From the NCBI GenBank assembly GCA_964416195.1, contig CAYQDB010000015.1, positions 1 to 56,545 of the forward strand: DNA of 56,545 nucleotides, read 5' to 3'. A program made the position numbers and the translations under genes. Position 1 is the first letter of the stretch, and every line of letters starts with the position of its first letter. Below the pieces are notes generated by a model. That model ran no database searches, had not been told where the DNA came from, and worked only from the letters and a program-made list of their open reading frames with translations. Shown here piece by piece: positions 15,909-23,392 of this stretch. This DNA is from CAYQDB01 sp964416195 (GTDB taxonomy: Bacteria > Zixibacteria > MSB-5A5 > GN15 > FEB-12).

Positions 15909-15937
15909 AGTATAGTTGATCGCCAAAGGATAGACAA
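15909..15937 (-). promoter_or_regulatory. Promoter of the HIT gene, implying a leaderless mRNA
   Basis: On the minus strand TTGTCT (15932-15937), a 17-bp spacer and TATACT (15909-15914). Only 6 nt separate the -10 from the A of the ATG at 15902, so transcription would begin at or next to the start codon. There is no ribosome-binding site upstream of that ATG, which fits. Confidence 0.55.
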
Positions 15938-15997
15938 CTCCATTTGCTGGTTTTGATGACCCACTGTATAAACGCGATGGCTCTTAACGAATTCCGA

Positions 15998-16240
15998 TTA
16001 GTATGCCCACAGCCTTAAGCCAATTATCCCCCAATAGCCAAGATACAGTGTCATTCCGAAGCAGGCTGATGAAAGTATGACAGCATATATTCGTGCGATC
16101 ATTTTCACCGGTTTGTAGAAACTCCGGCACGAGGTGAACAAGCTGAGGGTTGACAGTCCTGCAAAAAGCAAAGTTGACGCAAAGAATACTACGTTGAGTA
16201 CCGTCAACATGCCGAATTCCAGAATGGTCTGATCTCCCAT
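15998..16240 (-). CDS. Small membrane protein, unknown function
   Basis: An 80-aa protein with two clear hydrophobic stretches, LTVLNVVFFASTLLFAGLST and IYAVILSSACFGMTLYLGYW, joined by a short basic loop (CRSFYKPVK). No family was recognised. The ATG at 16240 is chosen over a GTG at 16246; neither has a good ribosome-binding site, and M11 (16210) is possible. It lies between the T9SS cargo gene and the HIT gene on the same strand, 45 bp from the former. It could be an envelope accessory protein, but context does not say. Confidence 0.55.
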   Translation of the reverse strand: MGDQTILEFGMLTVLNVVFFASTLLFAGLSTLSLFTSCRSFYKPVKMIARIYAVILSSACFGMTLYLGYWGIIGLRLWAY

Positions 16241-16285
16241 TTTCACGGCGCCGAGTATGAGCGCGAATACACAGCTCGCAGGTGG

Positions 16286-17782
16286 CTATTTCAGTAGAAC
16301 CATCTTTTTGGTATCAGTGAAGTTGCCTGCTGTCAATTTGTACAGGTACACCCCGCTGGCATATACAGACGCATCCCAGTCGACTTTCACAATCCCGGGT
16401 TCGGAATGTCCGGTAAACACTACAATTTCTTGTCCCATCACATTGTAGATAACCAGCTCATAGTCAGTGGCAATAGGTAAAGCAAAGGAGATGGTCGTGA
16501 TCGGGTTGAAGGGGTTGGGATAGTTCTGGCTCAGTGTGAAATCATTCGGCTGATTATCCTGCTCAAATAATTTGTACAAGATCTGAAGGACATCCTCCGG
16601 AATCATACCGGCCGGGATGGTAAGCCCGTGATTGGCCTTGACCAGCATGAAACTGGCATAGATATACCTGAACCAGGGGGAACCATACCCGGGCAGATTC
16701 TGACCCTGAGGCGGATCGACCTCATCCGAAACCAGCATATCACAGAAAGTGATCAACTGGCTGATGGTGAGCCCATCGGCCGAGACCGCATAAGTCTGGC
16801 TGACCCGGCCGGAGACCACGTTCAGCATCAGGGCCATCAGCTGGGCTTTGGCCAGATGTTTGAGGAAAGGATCGTCGCTGTCGTGCCAGCGCATGTGCAG
16901 CAGGTCCTTCAGAGCTTCCAGGCTGTCCGCCTGATCGGCAGGCTGGGGGACGCTGTAGTAATCTACCGGGTTAAGCGGGTTCTGATTAAAATGCTCGTCG
17001 ATCAGCCCGCAAAATGCGGAGAAATCTTCCAAAGTGTAATCCTTGGGATGATTGCAGAGTGCGCGATGCAACTGATGCGCCCAGTAGGCCCTACTGCGGC
17101 ATTCATTGGTCATGGCGATCGGCTCAAGCTCGAAGTTGACCTCAGTACAAGGCTCTGCCGGTACTATCTCGGTTTGCGTTTCACCCGGCAGGGCCGTAAA
17201 GCCGAGGGGGGTGACAATCATTACACTGTACGATCCCTGATCCAGGTCGGCGAAATAGAAGCCGCCGGTTTCATCGGTAACGGCCGGATCACCCAGCGGC
17301 TCATCGTTTGAGTCCAGAAGGGTTACGGTCACGCCAGCCGCCGGCAGCTCCCCAGATTGCTCCACCGTACCGCAGATGTCGCCACCGTTGGTCAATATAG
17401 GCAAAACGGTTATAGTTACATGATCCTCTCCAACCAAATCGTTTACATCAGTAACAGATGAAGTGACCAGATAATCGCCTGATTCTGCGAAAGAATATTC
17501 CAGGATTTGGCCTGCAGCTAATTCAGTCTGAGGATCGCAGCAGTACCATGTATAGCTAAGAGGAACATTACCGACTGCTATTGAAATCAAGGTGAAGGTC
17601 TCATCCTCATAGACTGTCAGTTGCTCTATCTGCGAACCGGTTATATCTAATATACTTACCACAGGTGGATTTTCGTCACCAATATCCGCGTAAGATGCTA
17701 ATGGAGTTAGCACAACTATCAGCAACACACAAGCAATGATCGGCAAGACTTTGCGCCCATGGTTTTGAATAATAAAAGGCAT
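16286..17782 (-). CDS. Secreted protein with PKD-like and carboxypeptidase-regulatory-like domains and T9SS sorting domain
   Basis: A 498-aa exported protein. A signal segment (VLPIIACVLLIVVLTPLASYA) is followed by a PKD-like domain (about residues 40-125). Next comes a prealbumin-like domain (GDICGTVEQSGELPAAGVTVTLL, then TDETGGFYFADLDQGSYSV; about 130-215) and a helical central region. The end is a type IX secretion C-terminal domain with SQNYPNPFNPITTISFALP and a final KKMVLLK. The product should be moved across the outer membrane and attached at the surface. AGGAGGT lies 5 nt before the ATG at 17782, and a near-consensus promoter lies at 17823-17850. The central region (Cys-containing, WAHQLHRALCNHPKDY) matches no family I recognise. 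Confidence 0.85.
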   Translation of the reverse strand: MPFIIQNHGRKVLPIIACVLLIVVLTPLASYADIGDENPPVVSILDITGSQIEQLTVYEDETFTLISIAVGNVPLSYTWYCCDPQTELAAGQILEYSFAESGDYLVTSSVTDVNDLVGEDHVTITVLPILTNGGDICGTVEQSGELPAAGVTVTLLDSNDEPLGDPAVTDETGGFYFADLDQGSYSVMIVTPLGFTALPGETQTEIVPAEPCTEVNFELEPIAMTNECRSRAYWAHQLHRALCNHPKDYTLEDFSAFCGLIDEHFNQNPLNPVDYYSVPQPADQADSLEALKDLLHMRWHDSDDPFLKHLAKAQLMALMLNVVSGRVSQTYAVSADGLTISQLITFCDMLVSDEVDPPQGQNLPGYGSPWFRYIYASFMLVKANHGLTIPAGMIPEDVLQILYKLFEQDNQPNDFTLSQNYPNPFNPITTISFALPIATDYELVIYNVMGQEIVVFTGHSEPGIVKVDWDASVYASGVYLYKLTAGNFTDTKKMVLLK

Positions 17783-17822
17783 AATAACCTCCTAATGCTT
17801 TTGTGGGTGCTTTATCTAAAGG

Positions 17823-17850
17823 AGTATAACAAATTGGGTGTAAATGTCAA
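17823..17850 (-). promoter_or_regulatory. Sigma-70-type promoter for the T9SS cargo gene at 16286-17782
   Basis: On the minus strand TTGACA (17845-17850), 16-bp spacer, TATACT (17823-17828). Transcription would start near 17816, giving a leader of about 34 nt that contains AGGAGGT. Confidence 0.75.
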
Positions 17851-18182
17851 GTCAAAACTCCAGGACCAGGCCAATCCTTCCTGTCAAGCGGTATGTGTAA
17901 ATTCGAAAGAGGGCATAGCCGGTTGTTGGTTTAAGACATAAGCTATAATGTGTATCAGGACGGACTATGCGGGTGAAGCGTTTTCTCTCTAAACAAGAGT
18001 CTACGCTTGTATGACAATCAGATTTCTCTTTCTAATCGGTATGTTTCAAGCCTATGTTGTTCTTTCGCTCTGAAACAACCGGTGTTGTCCCCCTTGCCAA
18101 TTCATGGCATTTTTCTTAATATAGTGTGTGAAGGTTTGCTAAAAGAGAATAGTGTACTTGGAAGATAAAGGAGACTTGTCGC
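17851..18182. other. Divergent intergenic region upstream of yebC
   Basis: About 330 bp without a credible gene. It contains a TATAAT at 17944-17949 (plus strand) with only a weak -35 and a TATAGT near 18120-18125, either of which could serve yebC. AAGGAG precedes the yebC ATG. No repeat or RNA structure was recognised. Confidence 0.45.
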
Positions 18183-18932
18183 ATGTCCGGTCATTCAAAA
18201 TGGGCTAGAATCAAGAGGAAAAAGGGTAAGACTGATGCCGAGCGGGGCAGGACGTTCACCCGCCATATCAAGGAAATAACTCTCGCCGCCCGCGATGGTG
18301 GTGGTGATCCGGACGGCAACCCCAGGCTGCGCACGGCTATTGCGGCAGCCAAAGCGGTCAATATGCCCCAGGACAATATCAAACGGGCGATTCAGAAAGG
18401 TACCGGGGAACTGCCGGGAGTTAGCTACGAGTCGGTTGTCTATGAAGGCTACGGTCCTGGCGGGGTGGCTATCTATATGGAAGTTCTCACCGACAACAAG
18501 AAGCGGACGGTCGCAGGTTTGCGTCATATCCTATCAAAATACGGCGGCAACCTCGGCGCCAACGGCTGTGTGGCCTGGATGTTTGACAAAAAGGGCGTGA
18601 TTACAATAGAGCTGGATGCCGTCTATGAGGACACCTTGATGGAGGTCGCGACCGAAGCCGGTGCCGAAGATATTACAGCGGAATCGGGTTCCTACGAAAT
18701 CGTAACCCGGCCTGAGGATATCGACACAGTGCGGGTGGCAATTGAAGCCAAGGAGATCCCGATGGTATCCGCTGAGGTTGTGATGCAACCGAAGAACTCC
18801 GTCAAGCTGGAGAAGGAATCACAGGCCAGCTCGATGTTGAAGATGTATGAGCTCCTGGAAGAACACGACGATATTCAAAAAATCTACTCCAACTTCGACA
18901 TCGACGAAGCGTTGCTCGAAAAGCTGGCGTAG
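18183..18932 (+). CDS. yebC: YebC/PmpR family (TACO1-like) protein
   Basis: A 249-aa YebC-family protein of normal length. It starts MSGHSKWARIKRKKGKTDA, a highly conserved N-terminus, followed by RLRTAIAAAKAVNMPQDNIK and VYEGYGPGGVAIYMEVLTDN, and ends with a three-domain pattern including LLEEHDDIQKIYSNFDID. Members were annotated as transcription regulators. Recent work on relatives links some to translation through proline-rich stretches, so the role here is left open. AAGGAG lies upstream of the ATG. It heads a plus-strand run leading to rpsU; a broken gene begins directly at its stop codon. Confidence 0.95.
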   Translation: MSGHSKWARIKRKKGKTDAERGRTFTRHIKEITLAARDGGGDPDGNPRLRTAIAAAKAVNMPQDNIKRAIQKGTGELPGVSYESVVYEGYGPGGVAIYMEVLTDNKKRTVAGLRHILSKYGGNLGANGCVAWMFDKKGVITIELDAVYEDTLMEVATEAGAEDITAESGSYEIVTRPEDIDTVRVAIEAKEIPMVSAEVVMQPKNSVKLEKESQASSMLKMYELLEEHDDIQKIYSNFDIDEALLEKLA

Positions 18933-19601
18933 GTGGTGACCCTGAAATCTCTGAACAACATTTCCGGCTTCCTCCTTGACCTCAGCAGCGTTTTGTATGA
19001 AAGTGAACGACCCATAGACGGCGCGGACGAGACAAACGAACGTTTGAAAGCCAAGAAAATTCCCTGCCGCTTTACAACCAATACCACCACCTGCTCGCTT
19101 GCGACCCTGCATCAAAAACTGGCAGCTGTGAGTTTGCCGATTGAGAAAAACGAGATTTTCACTGACCACTATCCGCGTGAGCCGGTGCATTTGCTTATTA
19201 TTCCCAAAGTTGTAACGAAAAACTTCTACGAGACCCCGCCGGAGATACTTGATATGCTAAACAGATACGCTAAAATGATCGCGGAAAAGCTGGGGATAAC
19301 CGACCATTTCGTGGTGATTATCAACAACGGCTACGGCCAGGAGATCGACCATATCCATTATCATTTCATGTCTGATCAGGGGAGCGGAGAACCTGAGGTT
19401 TATGAACTGATGTTGTCGGCAACAGGCCGGTCTCGACCCGACCAATGTCTATGGCGTGATTGCTGTTTACTGCAAATCTATCTCCAAAACCAGCAAATCC
19501 TGATTAATCCATTGACACGTTGTGGACGATTTAATATAATAGTTAATATGGGGATTGTATTTGAGAAATCCAAAACGGCGAAAGGAGGTGTTAAACATTG
19601 A
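18933..19601 (+). pseudogene. Chimeric remnant: truncated HAD phosphatase fused to a duplicated HIT-gene segment
   Basis: An open frame of 222 codons that joins two unrelated partial genes. Codons 1-77 match the N-terminus of a HAD-IIA phosphatase (GFLLDLSSVLYESERPIDGA, then PCRFTTNTTT). The catalytic DxDG motif reads DLSS, so the general acid/base Asp is lost, and the rest of the HAD protein is missing. From about 19164 the frame continues as a copy of the HIT gene (DHYPREPVHLLIIPK...EIDHIHYHFMS), highly similar in DNA to the intact gene at 15573-15902 but lacking its first 34 or so codons. An extra base near 19376 (gatcagggg against gacagggg) shifts the frame after the triad. The last 50 codons are unrelated and contain the rpsU promoter. 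A GTG follows the yebC stop directly. It is most likely non-functional, though the HIT triad itself is intact. Confidence 0.8.
19512..19540 (+). promoter_or_regulatory. Full-consensus sigma-70 promoter for rpsU
   Basis: TTGACA (19512-19517), a 17-bp spacer and TATAAT (19535-19540), a perfect match to the consensus. Transcription would start near 19547 with a leader of about 50 nt containing AAAGGAGGTG (19581-19590). It lies inside the 3' end of the HAD/HIT open frame, evidence that this part is not protein-coding. Confidence 0.9.
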
Positions 19602-19792
19602 CCGGCGTCAAAATACGCGACGACGAATCATTCGAACGAGCCCTCCGCCGTTTTAATAAGTTCTGCGAAAAGACCGGCATCTTAACGGACATCAAGAAAC
19701 ATCAGCATTACGAAAAACCGTCTCAGGCCAGAAAGCGGAAACTGGCTGCCGCCCGCCGGAAAACGCGGCGTTTGAGAGAAAGAGAGTATTAG
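19598..19792 (+). CDS. rpsU: 30S ribosomal protein S21
   Basis: A 64-aa basic ribosomal protein S21. It has the family pattern V.I.DDESFERALRRFNKFCEKTGIL followed by KPSQARKRK and an Arg-rich tail. S21 helps the 30S subunit with initiation and mRNA base pairing. The start is a TTG at 19598, backed by AAAGGAGGTG 8 nt upstream. A consensus promoter lies 58 nt before the start codon. The next gene, yqeY, begins 6 nt after the stop, the classic rpsU-yqeY pairing. Confidence 0.95.
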   Translation: MTGVKIRDDESFERALRRFNKFCEKTGILTDIKKHQHYEKPSQARKRKLAAARRKTRRLREREY

Positions 19793-19798
19793 ACTCTT

Positions 19799-20251
19799 AT
19801 GTCTCTTGTTGAGAGGATTGACCAAGACATAAAAGAGGCCCTGAAAGCCCGTGAGAAGGACAGGCTCATCGTGCTTCGGGGCCTTAAATCTGATCTGAAG
19901 TACAAGCAGATCGAAAAGCACGAGGAGCTGACAGAGGAGGACGTCATTGGCGTCCTCAGCAGCCTTGCCAAGAAGCGGCGCGAGTCGATCGAACAGTTCC
20001 AAAAAGGTGGGCGCGAAGACTTGGTGGCCAAAGAACAGGCCGAATTGGCTATTATCACTTCCTATCTACCCGAACAGCTAAACGAGGATAAACTTCGGGA
20101 AATCGTCCGTGAAGCCATTGCCGAGTCTGGAGTCGACTCTCCCCAAAAAGTCGGCCTGGTTATGAAGTTGGTAATGCCCAAAATCAAGGGGCAGGCCGAC
20201 GGCAAACTGGTCAATAAACTGGCCACGGAAATACTTGCCAAAAAAGTTTGA
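19799..20251 (+). CDS. yqeY: GatB/YqeY domain protein
   Basis: A 150-aa YqeY-family protein of normal length. It is related to the tail of the amidotransferase subunit GatB and may bind tRNA, but its function is not settled. Visible features are the helical N-terminal half (DIKEALKAREKDRLIVLRGL), RRESIEQFQKGGREDL, and the GatB-like C-terminal pattern ITSYLPEQL...KVGLVMKLVMPKIKGQADG. It follows rpsU by 6 bp, probably on the same transcript; cvpA follows 51 bp later. Confidence 0.93.
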   Translation: MSLVERIDQDIKEALKAREKDRLIVLRGLKSDLKYKQIEKHEELTEEDVIGVLSSLAKKRRESIEQFQKGGREDLVAKEQAELAIITSYLPEQLNEDKLREIVREAIAESGVDSPQKVGLVMKLVMPKIKGQADGKLVNKLATEILAKKV

Positions 20252-20302
20252 AACTCCCTATATTCGATTAAGTGAACCAATTCCGTACAGGAGTGCTTTT
20301 GT

Positions 20303-20941
20303 ATGAATTGGATTGATGTAATCTTATTGGTATTGCTTTTGGCCTCCGTCATTGTGGGATCAAAAAAGGGACTGATCCGTGAGTTAATGGCGTTCATCGT
20401 CTTTTTCGTCGCGATAATCTTCTCGGTCAATTACATAGACGACTTCGCTATCTGGGTGCATAACCAACTGGGTGGTTCGCCATTGGTGTCTGCTTTTCTC
20501 TCTTTTGCTTTTCTAATCGCCATCAGTTATGCCGTCTTCAAACTGGTTGGCCTGTTATTCTACAAGGTTGCCAATGTTAAACAGATCGGGAAAAAAGATC
20601 AGATGGGTGGAGCACTAGTTGGGTTCTTACGCGGCTGGGTGGCAATCGGCTTTTTGACATTCCTGGTATTCCTACTGCCGCTACCTGACCAGTTCTACAG
20701 CTCGTTTGAGTCCTCGTTTTTCGGACCGGCGGTGGCCAAGACCATCCCCCTGATATATGAGGGCACAGCTACAATTCATCCCCAGAGTCCGGATTTTATG
20801 GAGAAAATCGAGCGCACCCTCCTGGTAACCCAGTCCAAAGGCAAATCGCTGGGAGATTCTACGGATGAGGATCGGGTTGATGTATATCGAGCGTTACAGC
20901 AGATGCGACGGTTCTTCAACACCGGCCTGGGAGGCACCTAA
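20303..20941 (+). CDS. cvpA: CvpA family membrane protein
   Basis: A 212-aa inner-membrane protein with the CvpA pattern: WIDVILLVLLLASVIVGSKK as the first segment, then about three further hydrophobic segments and the conserved GALVGFLRGWVAIGF. Its C-terminal 60 residues are hydrophilic. CvpA proteins are linked to colicin V export and envelope stress in other bacteria; the exact role is unclear. AGGAG lies upstream of the ATG. It closes the rpsU-yqeY-cvpA unit, with a strong terminator following. Confidence 0.88.
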   Translation: MNWIDVILLVLLLASVIVGSKKGLIRELMAFIVFFVAIIFSVNYIDDFAIWVHNQLGGSPLVSAFLSFAFLIAISYAVFKLVGLLFYKVANVKQIGKKDQMGGALVGFLRGWVAIGFLTFLVFLLPLPDQFYSSFESSFFGPAVAKTIPLIYEGTATIHPQSPDFMEKIERTLLVTQSKGKSLGDSTDEDRVDVYRALQQMRRFFNTGLGGT

Positions 20942-20976
20942 ATTGGTTTTGAATCTCTTTTTTCCTGCGTATATTA

Positions 20977-21001
20977 AAGCCGACTTCGGTCGGCTTTTTT
21001 G
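20977..21001 (+). terminator. Intrinsic terminator after cvpA
   Basis: AAGCCGAC (20977-20984) pairs with GTCGGCTT (20989-20996) around a TTCG tetraloop, followed by a run of T. It separates the rpsU unit from mutS2, only 24 bp upstream of the mutS2 start, so partial read-through is possible. Confidence 0.92.
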
Positions 21002-21024
21002 TTAACAACAATAACCAATCCGGC

Positions 21025-23391
21025 ATGGCAATGATTAGCGAACACACTATCACAACACTCGAGTTCCCCAAAATTATTTCACTGATCGAGGGCAAGTGCC
21101 GCACTCCGTTCGGCAGGGAAGAAATCGGTCGCATTCAACCACTGTTTGACAGGCAGCAGATCGAGCAGAGCTTGAACGAAATCTCCCAGATGAAGGACAT
21201 CATCAACTTTGGCCTGGCTTTCCCGCTTTATCGGTTGGAAGACTGCCGGGAGCTGCTCGAAGAATCGCAGGTAGAAGGGATTTTTCTTGAGCCGAAAGAG
21301 ATTCTGCTGATTCTTGAGCTTGTCGAGGTCTCTATCGAAATCCACGGCTACGACAAAGAGGGACGAGTCAAGTTCCCGACAATCACAGAGTACATAACGC
21401 AAGTGCGGGCTTTCCCGGAGTTGCAGAAAGAGATTCGCCGAATTATCGACGAAGAGGGCGAGATCAAAGACAGCGCCTCCTCCAAGCTCAAGAGCGTCCG
21501 TATTGAACTTGCGGAGAGTAAGCGGAAGATCATCGTCCGTCTGGGAAACATCCTCTCCAGTCATCAGAAACAGCCAGGGTGGCAGGATGATGTGATCACG
21601 ATGCGCAACGGTCGCTATGTGATTCCAATTCCCACCAGCCAGTACCGCTCCGGAAGCGGTATCCTTCATGATCGTAGCCAGTCCGGGGCCACCCTGTATG
21701 TTGAGCCGGAGCAGACGGTCGATCTGAACAACCGGATAAACCTGCTGATGCAAGAGGAACGGCTTGAATTGGACCGCATCCTTCGTGCGCTCACGGCTGA
21801 GATTGCGACCCGCTCCGAGGCGCTGCTGGAGAACACCCGACTTATCGGTAAGCTCGATGCCATCTACGCCTGCGCCAAGTTCTCGAACGAGATAAAGGGG
21901 AGCCAACCAACAATAATAGATGAACCGGCCTTTGAACTGGTAAAGGCCTGCCACCCCCTATTGATTATCCAGTACTTGGATGCCGAGAAAGTAGTGCCGA
22001 CCACTATCGGCCTGGACAGCAGCCGACAAGCAGTGCTGGTGACCGGCCCCAATACGGGAGGCAAGACAATCACGCTGAAAACCGTTGGCCTGTCGATCCT
22101 GATGGCGCAGTCAGGCCTGCATATCTCCGCTGACGAAAAATCGACAGTCGGCGTTTTCGACAACCTCTTTGCCGATATCGGGGATGAACAGTCAATTGAG
22201 CTGTCTCTTTCCACATTTTCATCTCACATGAAGAATATCATCTACGGCCTGGCTGGGGCCTCGGACAAGGTCTTGTTGCTGTTTGACGAGATTGGCGCCG
22301 GCACCGACCCCAAAGAGGGCTGTGCCCTTGCCGAATCCATTATCCTATATGGAGTCGAGAAGGGAGCTAAGCTGCTTGCTACCACGCACTATTCGCAGTT
22401 GAAGACACTGGCCACGGAGTATCCCGAGATAGAAAATGCCTCCCTGGAGTTTGATCGCCAGACGCTGACTCCCACCTATCGGCTTCATCTCGGTATCCCC
22501 GGTTCATCATATGCCGTTGAGATCGCCAGCCGCCTTGGTCTACCCGAAGAGATCTGCCATGAGGCTTCGTCGTTGGTGGGCAGCGGTGAGAAGTCACTGG
22601 ATGGTCTCATCGCATCGCTCGAGGCCGAGTTAGCCCGACTCAAGCAGGACAGAACGGAGCTAACCGAACGCCTCGCCAAGGCCAGGCAGTTGGAAGAACA
22701 CTACCGCACTCAATCCGACCAGTTGAATGCAGACGTCCGGGAGCAAAAGAAAAAGGCTCTCGCAGAAACACAGGAGTTTCTTGAACAGACCCGTAAGGAG
22801 ATCGAGAAGCTGGTTGCCGATATTAGGAAATCTCAGGCCTCAAAGAAGGCAGTCAAGGAGTTCCACCATAATCTTCAGCGACGGCAAGACAAAATAAAGC
22901 GGCTCCAGTCCGGTCTGGAACGGCAGCAACCAAGCAGCTCTGTCTTCCACGAGGGTGATATGGTAGAGATTCTCAGCCTGAAACAACAGGGCGAGATTGA
23001 GCAGTTGCTTGGCAACGACCGCGCGAAAATAAAGGTCGGAACGGTCCTCACGACCGTGGCACTGAGAAATCTCAGGAAGATAACTCCGCCCACGAAAGGG
23101 AAACCGGCACGCTCGGCTGTCAGCAGCTACTCCGTGAACGAAGCCGAGCGACCGGAGATTCATCTGCGCGGCATGACGGTTGAAGAAGCTCTGGAGAGTC
23201 TGGAGAGATTCCTCGACCGGGCCGTTGTGTCCGGTTTCAGCCAGGTATATATTATCCATGGTAAAGGAACCGGAGCTCTGCGCCGTTCGCTTACCCACTA
23301 CTTGAAAAACCACCCGGAGGTGATCTCTGTGAGACTCGGTGACTGGAACGAGGGGGGCGCCGGCGTGACGATTGCAAAGCTGAAAGAGTAG
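21025..23391 (+). CDS. mutS2: MutS2 family ATPase/endonuclease
   Basis: A 788-aa MutS2 protein of normal length. The core and clamp regions are followed by the ATPase with Walker A TGPNTGGKT (about residue 340), Walker B LLLFDEIGAGTDPKEG (about 417-432), and ATTHYSQLK. A long coiled-coil segment (about 525-620) precedes the C-terminal Smr nuclease domain (IHLRGMTVEEALESL at about 712, then IIHGKGTGALR). MutS2 suppresses recombination, and in some bacteria also acts on collided ribosomes. It begins 24 bp after the cvpA terminator and ends 1 bp before dnaG, so mutS2-dnaG-recN appear cotranscribed. Confidence 0.96.
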   Translation: MAMISEHTITTLEFPKIISLIEGKCRTPFGREEIGRIQPLFDRQQIEQSLNEISQMKDIINFGLAFPLYRLEDCRELLEESQVEGIFLEPKEILLILELVEVSIEIHGYDKEGRVKFPTITEYITQVRAFPELQKEIRRIIDEEGEIKDSASSKLKSVRIELAESKRKIIVRLGNILSSHQKQPGWQDDVITMRNGRYVIPIPTSQYRSGSGILHDRSQSGATLYVEPEQTVDLNNRINLLMQEERLELDRILRALTAEIATRSEALLENTRLIGKLDAIYACAKFSNEIKGSQPTIIDEPAFELVKACHPLLIIQYLDAEKVVPTTIGLDSSRQAVLVTGPNTGGKTITLKTVGLSILMAQSGLHISADEKSTVGVFDNLFADIGDEQSIELSLSTFSSHMKNIIYGLAGASDKVLLLFDEIGAGTDPKEGCALAESIILYGVEKGAKLLATTHYSQLKTLATEYPEIENASLEFDRQTLTPTYRLHLGIPGSSYAVEIASRLGLPEEICHEASSLVGSGEKSLDGLIASLEAELARLKQDRTELTERLAKARQLEEHYRTQSDQLNADVREQKKKALAETQEFLEQTRKEIEKLVADIRKSQASKKAVKEFHHNLQRRQDKIKRLQSGLERQQPSSSVFHEGDMVEILSLKQQGEIEQLLGNDRAKIKVGTVLTTVALRNLRKITPPTKGKPARSAVSSYSVNEAERPEIHLRGMTVEEALESLERFLDRAVVSGFSQVYIIHGKGTGALRRSLTHYLKNHPEVISVRLGDWNEGGAGVTIAKLKE

Positions 23392-23392
23392 A

